Below are positions 61,041 through 64,000 of a DNA stretch of 64,000 bases, piece by piece. The stretch is from Acanthochlamys bracteata. Lineage: Eukaryota > Streptophyta > Magnoliopsida > Pandanales > Velloziaceae. The notes beneath the pieces are model-generated. The model saw only the letters and a list, made by a program, of their open reading frames with translations, was not told the origin of the DNA and made no database searches. A program made the position numbers and the translations under genes. Positions within the stretch are counted from its first letter, which is position 1; the number at the start of each line of letters is the position of its first letter. The stretch covers positions 6,337,725 to 6,401,724 of the forward strand of contig CM034129.1 in NCBI GenBank assembly GCA_019914995.1, read 5' to 3'.

Positions 61041-62400
61041 TCTCGATCACTCAGATAGTTTGAGCACCTACCATGCCATGCCTACCATTTAAGGACAAAG
61101 TGGCTTCTGTGACCGCTAATTCGTCATCTACTAATAGAGTGTGAATCTCATAGTCTTCATCAGCTGCATAACCTGCAAGGGAGTATAACCTGGTCGAACA
61201 GTGGTGGCTATGCTCATACTTGTCATCGTAATAAAAACATAGACCCTTCCCACTTCTAGAGTTGATCTCGGTAATGGCTAAGCTAGTGGTGCGAGGACTT
61301 GTTATAGATGATGAAGCTGCAGTAGAAGATAAACTTGTGGAAGCTAGAGCAGCAGACACTTGAAGCATGGTTGCTAGCTGATAAGATTTACTAGAGAAAC
61401 TTGGGCTTACTAGCTGTTCCGAGAGATTCTTCTGTTCGTACGTGTGTGCCAAGCGATATGTCGTTTGCATATCTTGTGGTTGTAAGGCCATGACATCTGC
61501 TGCTAATATAGTAGATAGTCCTTCACAAAATCTCCGCACAAGATCCTCCTCAGTTGCAAATGAAAGACGAGGTCGTAGTTCTTCGAAAGCTGTATGGTAT
61601 TCACTAACTATCCCTGTCTATTTTAATTAGTGCAAAGAAAAGCTAGGGTTTCTATATGCTGTTGGTCTAAACCGAGCTAAGGAGCTCTTTAAGTTCGTCT
61701 CATGAGTGTTGCGGTTAATCTCTTCCATAGCTTTGGCACCATCTATTCGCTTGTCCTTGAAAGTACATGGACGTAATGGAGGTTTGTTCCCAATGAGGTG
61801 TGCGATAGTATCTAAAAGTGTGGAATAGATCCATTCATGTGGTGCTGAGCCATTGAAGGAGGAAAATTTATGTCGTTCCCTAAGAAGCTACAGTTCTTGT
61901 TGAGATACTGTAGGAAAGTTGTGCTGGATTAGGTGCTGGACAAGGAAAGAGTTGTTTGGGGTTAGTTGTAGCTGGTAGGTATTTTAGCTTGTAGATAGGT
62001 GGTCGGTGAAAGGTGGGCTGCGAAAGGGAGCAGTGTAACGGTGGTTAGCATTATGGATGGGTGGGTAGGAGTGGTTAGCATTAGGGATGTGTGCTGATGT
62101 TTGCGGATAGTGAATGTTATTAAGGTTTGGAGAGGTGATCTATTCAGATCTGGCGTGCAGTAGGGTAGAAAAAGATGTAGGTATGGAAACGGATAGGGTA
62201 GGTAGTAACATAGGAGGATGAGAAAAGTGTGCAGTAAGGATAGGATATGCAATGGTTGGAAATAATTGTCGTTATTATTGTCGAACCATTTGCTGAGTTT
62301 CATAGAGTTCCCCGTTAATCTGGAGATGATGGAAGTAATAAAATTTAGTTAATCCTTGATGCCGGGATCTTCATTATTGTGGGAGTCTTGAGCGTTGGTT
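61040..62400 (-). pseudogene. gag remnant of the Ty3/gypsy element
   Basis: Minus-strand frames include YHTAFEELRPRLSFATEEDL and VRRFCEGLSTILAADVMALQ, typical gypsy gag. A nucleocapsid zinc knuckle near 61200-61243 reads CFYYDDKYEHSHHC, where the second Cys of CX2CX4HX4C has become Tyr. The longest intact stretch is 162 codons (61051-61539). Confidence 0.85.
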
Positions 62401-62490
62401 AGTGTGGCGGGATTCCCTATGTTAACAGTTGGCCAAGAAGACTTTGTGTCTGATGATTTTGCTACGTAGAAGCTAGAAATCCCATAACAA

Positions 62491-62507
62491 CCTGGCTCTG
62501 GATAGTA
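62491..62507 (-). promoter_or_regulatory. tRNA-Met primer binding site of the Ty3/gypsy element
   Basis: Minus strand reads TACTATCCAGAGCCAGG a few bases inside the 5' LTR, close to the initiator-Met primer site TGGTATCAGAGCC, with a C/A-region change and one inserted C. Confidence 0.7.
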
Positions 62508-62550
62508 AGTTGATGCAAGTTGGCGGCTGAAACTAATCAAAAGTTAAAAT

Positions 62551-63407
62551 TACGGGTGGCAATATATGACTCGATTCAAAATTTTAACAAATAATTGATC
62601 TATTTAATTCAAATTAGGGTTAAAAAATTTGACATATAAATATATAATTGAGTTAGAATTGAACGAATTTGATCTAATTATTAAATGAATTAATTTGGTC
62701 GAAATTGATTAACTAATTCGAATTGCCATTTCTTTAAGGAACAAGTCTTTTTTCATTTTTCATTAACGTATAATAAAATTTTAGTAATAAAAAAAATCGA
62801 TAATAGTAATTTATAATTTATTAAGTTATATTATATTTATAACTAATCGTTTACTTTTATGCCTTAGTATAATAGTGTAAGATGAGAATTATAATATTAT
62901 CGAAATTATTACTATATAGATTTTTTTTTAATAAGGAATTTACATTTTGTAACAAAACTTTTATCAAAATTTGTCAGCTAGTTATATTTGTCAAAATTTT
63001 TATCAAAAGTATTACAATATTTTTATAATCATAACATCTCAATTGTCACCACATATTTTTAAAAAGATAAAAATAAAAAAATTTTTGAAATATTCTAAGG
63101 ATTGGTGAAAATATTAAAAAACACATATTTTGATGGATATTCACTATATCTCTTCACCAAGAACATGCACATTCATTCTTACTAAATTTACGATTTCACT
63201 CAAGTTTTAAAGTGTAGAATTAAAAAATTAAAAATCATAATTATTAAATGGATCGATCCCACTTCGATCCGGTTATCAATAAGTTGAGTAATGATTGATA
63301 ATTTTCATCTATATAAATATATGGATTAGATTAGAATTGAATAAATTTGATCAGATTATTAAATGAGTCGATCTAAAACCAACCCATCCATTCAAATTAT
63401 ACCTCTA
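62551..63407. mobile_element. hAT-like element nested in the 5' LTR
   Basis: Ends TACGGGTGGCAAT and (reverse complement of right end) TAGAGGTATAAT resemble hAT termini. Eight-base flanks GTTAAAAT (62543-62550) and GCTAAAAC (63408-63415) match at six positions, the other two being C/T differences. Both ends carry the same subterminal sequence in direct orientation (about 62600-62740 and 63270-63400). No transposase seen. The other LTR shows the uninterrupted site. Confidence 0.65.
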
Positions 63408-63472
63408 GCTAAAACAAAAAACTAGAAAAGAAATAATGTAATTCTCCTCCAAATATCTAACACAAGTTCTAA

Positions 63473-63726
63473 GCTGTTTGGCGAAGCGTTTTACAAAAGC
63501 AACTTATCAGCTTTTTATTTTTACGTTTTTCAATAAATATTTTATAATATTTTACAAAATCTATTAAAAATTTAGAAAATATAAAAAAGTTCTTCGTAGT
63601 AAGAGCTTTTTATTGCTTATTTTTATTATTTTTTTGAAGTCAAAATAGTGGAGTTCGTTTATCGAAATAGAATAAAAATAATTTCTATTTAAAAAAAAGT
63701 TTTTTTCAAAAGTAATCACAAACACC
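63473..63726. mobile_element. PIF/Harbinger-type MITE, family A, nested in the 5' LTR
   Basis: Starts GCTGTTTGGCGAAGCG and ends ATCACAAACACC, with TAA outside each end (63470-63472, 63727-63729). The 3' LTR has the unoccupied site (CTCTAATTTATACC near 57124). Core strings ACTTATCAGCTTTTT and TTTAGAAAATATAAAAAAG match the copy at 7633-7902. Confidence 0.8.
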
Positions 63727-64000
63727 TAATACTCAGTGATTTTCCTACTATAACTACTAGTATTTTATTCTTACTATAATTCTTTCCATATTAGATTCAC
63801 ATGCCACTTATGGTTAATTATGCCCAGGGCAAGTCAAGCAACTCTTTACTGCCCTCCTAATGCGATGAAGGCGATCTTCATGCATCTCTTTGCTGGGTGT
63901 ATCAAAATTGCTTCAGCTTTTTGATTCCTTGAGATAGTGCAAGCAATCAATGCGAATGCGTCAAAACAATCCCTTACGGCCAATAGTTTCTCGGCAAAGA

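Larger units (their letters stand above)
57032..63904 (-). mobile_element. decayed full-length Ty3/gypsy LTR retrotransposon
   Basis: Order on the minus strand: 5' LTR, primer site, gag, protease, reverse transcriptase, RNase H, integrase, polypurine tract, 3' LTR. All coding parts are broken by stops and frameshifts. Protease preceding RT and integrase last defines Ty3/gypsy. No chromodomain was seen after the integrase C-terminal motif. Later insertions interrupt it: one in the integrase (near 58407), and two in the 5' LTR (62551-63407 and 63473-63726). Flanking 5-mers (TTTAA and AAATT) do not match clearly. Confidence 0.9.
62514..63904 (-). repeat. 5' LTR of the Ty3/gypsy element, interrupted twice
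   Basis: On the minus strand begins TGATACACCCAGCAAAGAG and ends GCCAACTTGCA. Removing the hAT-like insert (62551-63407) and the Harbinger-type MITE (63473-63726) leaves about 270 bp that matches the 3' LTR. End coordinates may shift by about 3 bases. Confidence 0.85.

Noticed and set aside
1..64000. tRNA, rRNA or CRISPR-type arrays
   Set aside because: None seen by eye; the window is plant nuclear DNA, where CRISPR arrays are not expected. A tRNA scan was not possible here, so a missed tRNA cannot be excluded.

Overview
This is nuclear DNA from a flowering plant, most likely a eudicot. The genes have many short GT-AG introns, the intergenic DNA is very AT-rich and full of small inverted-repeat elements, and an old Ty3/gypsy retrotransposon lies at the right end. 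The species cannot be named from sequence alone. All exon models are hand-built from splice signals and family resemblance.

Layout. 1-6100 (minus): 5' part of a STRUBBELIG-receptor-family (SRF) receptor-like kinase gene, 12 coding exons visible, kinase domain beyond the left edge. 6100-9170: intergenic, with MITEs. 9176-10683 (minus): five-exon DUF789 gene. 11438-12104: TRIM-like miniature LTR element. 15334-16233 (plus): single-exon N-acylated basic Ser/Arg-rich protein. 17710-20143 (minus): two-exon small membrane protein. 21000-27000: AT-rich MITE-littered DNA. 27357-27656 (plus): possible small gene of unknown function. 28633-34836 (minus): six-exon GID8 homologue, the LisH-CTLH scaffold subunit of the GID/CTLH ubiquitin ligase. 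39488-52597 (plus): eleven-exon SNF2 ATPase with an embedded RING finger, CHR28/FRG type; two introns are swollen and at least one of them holds transposons. 54411-54516 (minus): one dead exon of an ATG8-like gene. 57032-63904 (minus): decayed Ty3/gypsy element with both LTRs, PBS and PPT; its LTR pair dates two nested DNA-transposon insertions.

The genes form no operon-like unit. Two are linked by theme (GID8 and the SNF2-RING protein both concern ubiquitin), but nothing in the sequence says they cooperate. The most informative non-genic material is the transposon stratigraphy: a Harbinger-like element carrying a 104-codon ORF in a SNF2 intron, TA-flanked and TWA-flanked MITE families, a TRIM-like element whose primer site has decayed only by transitions, and nested insertions with matching empty sites.
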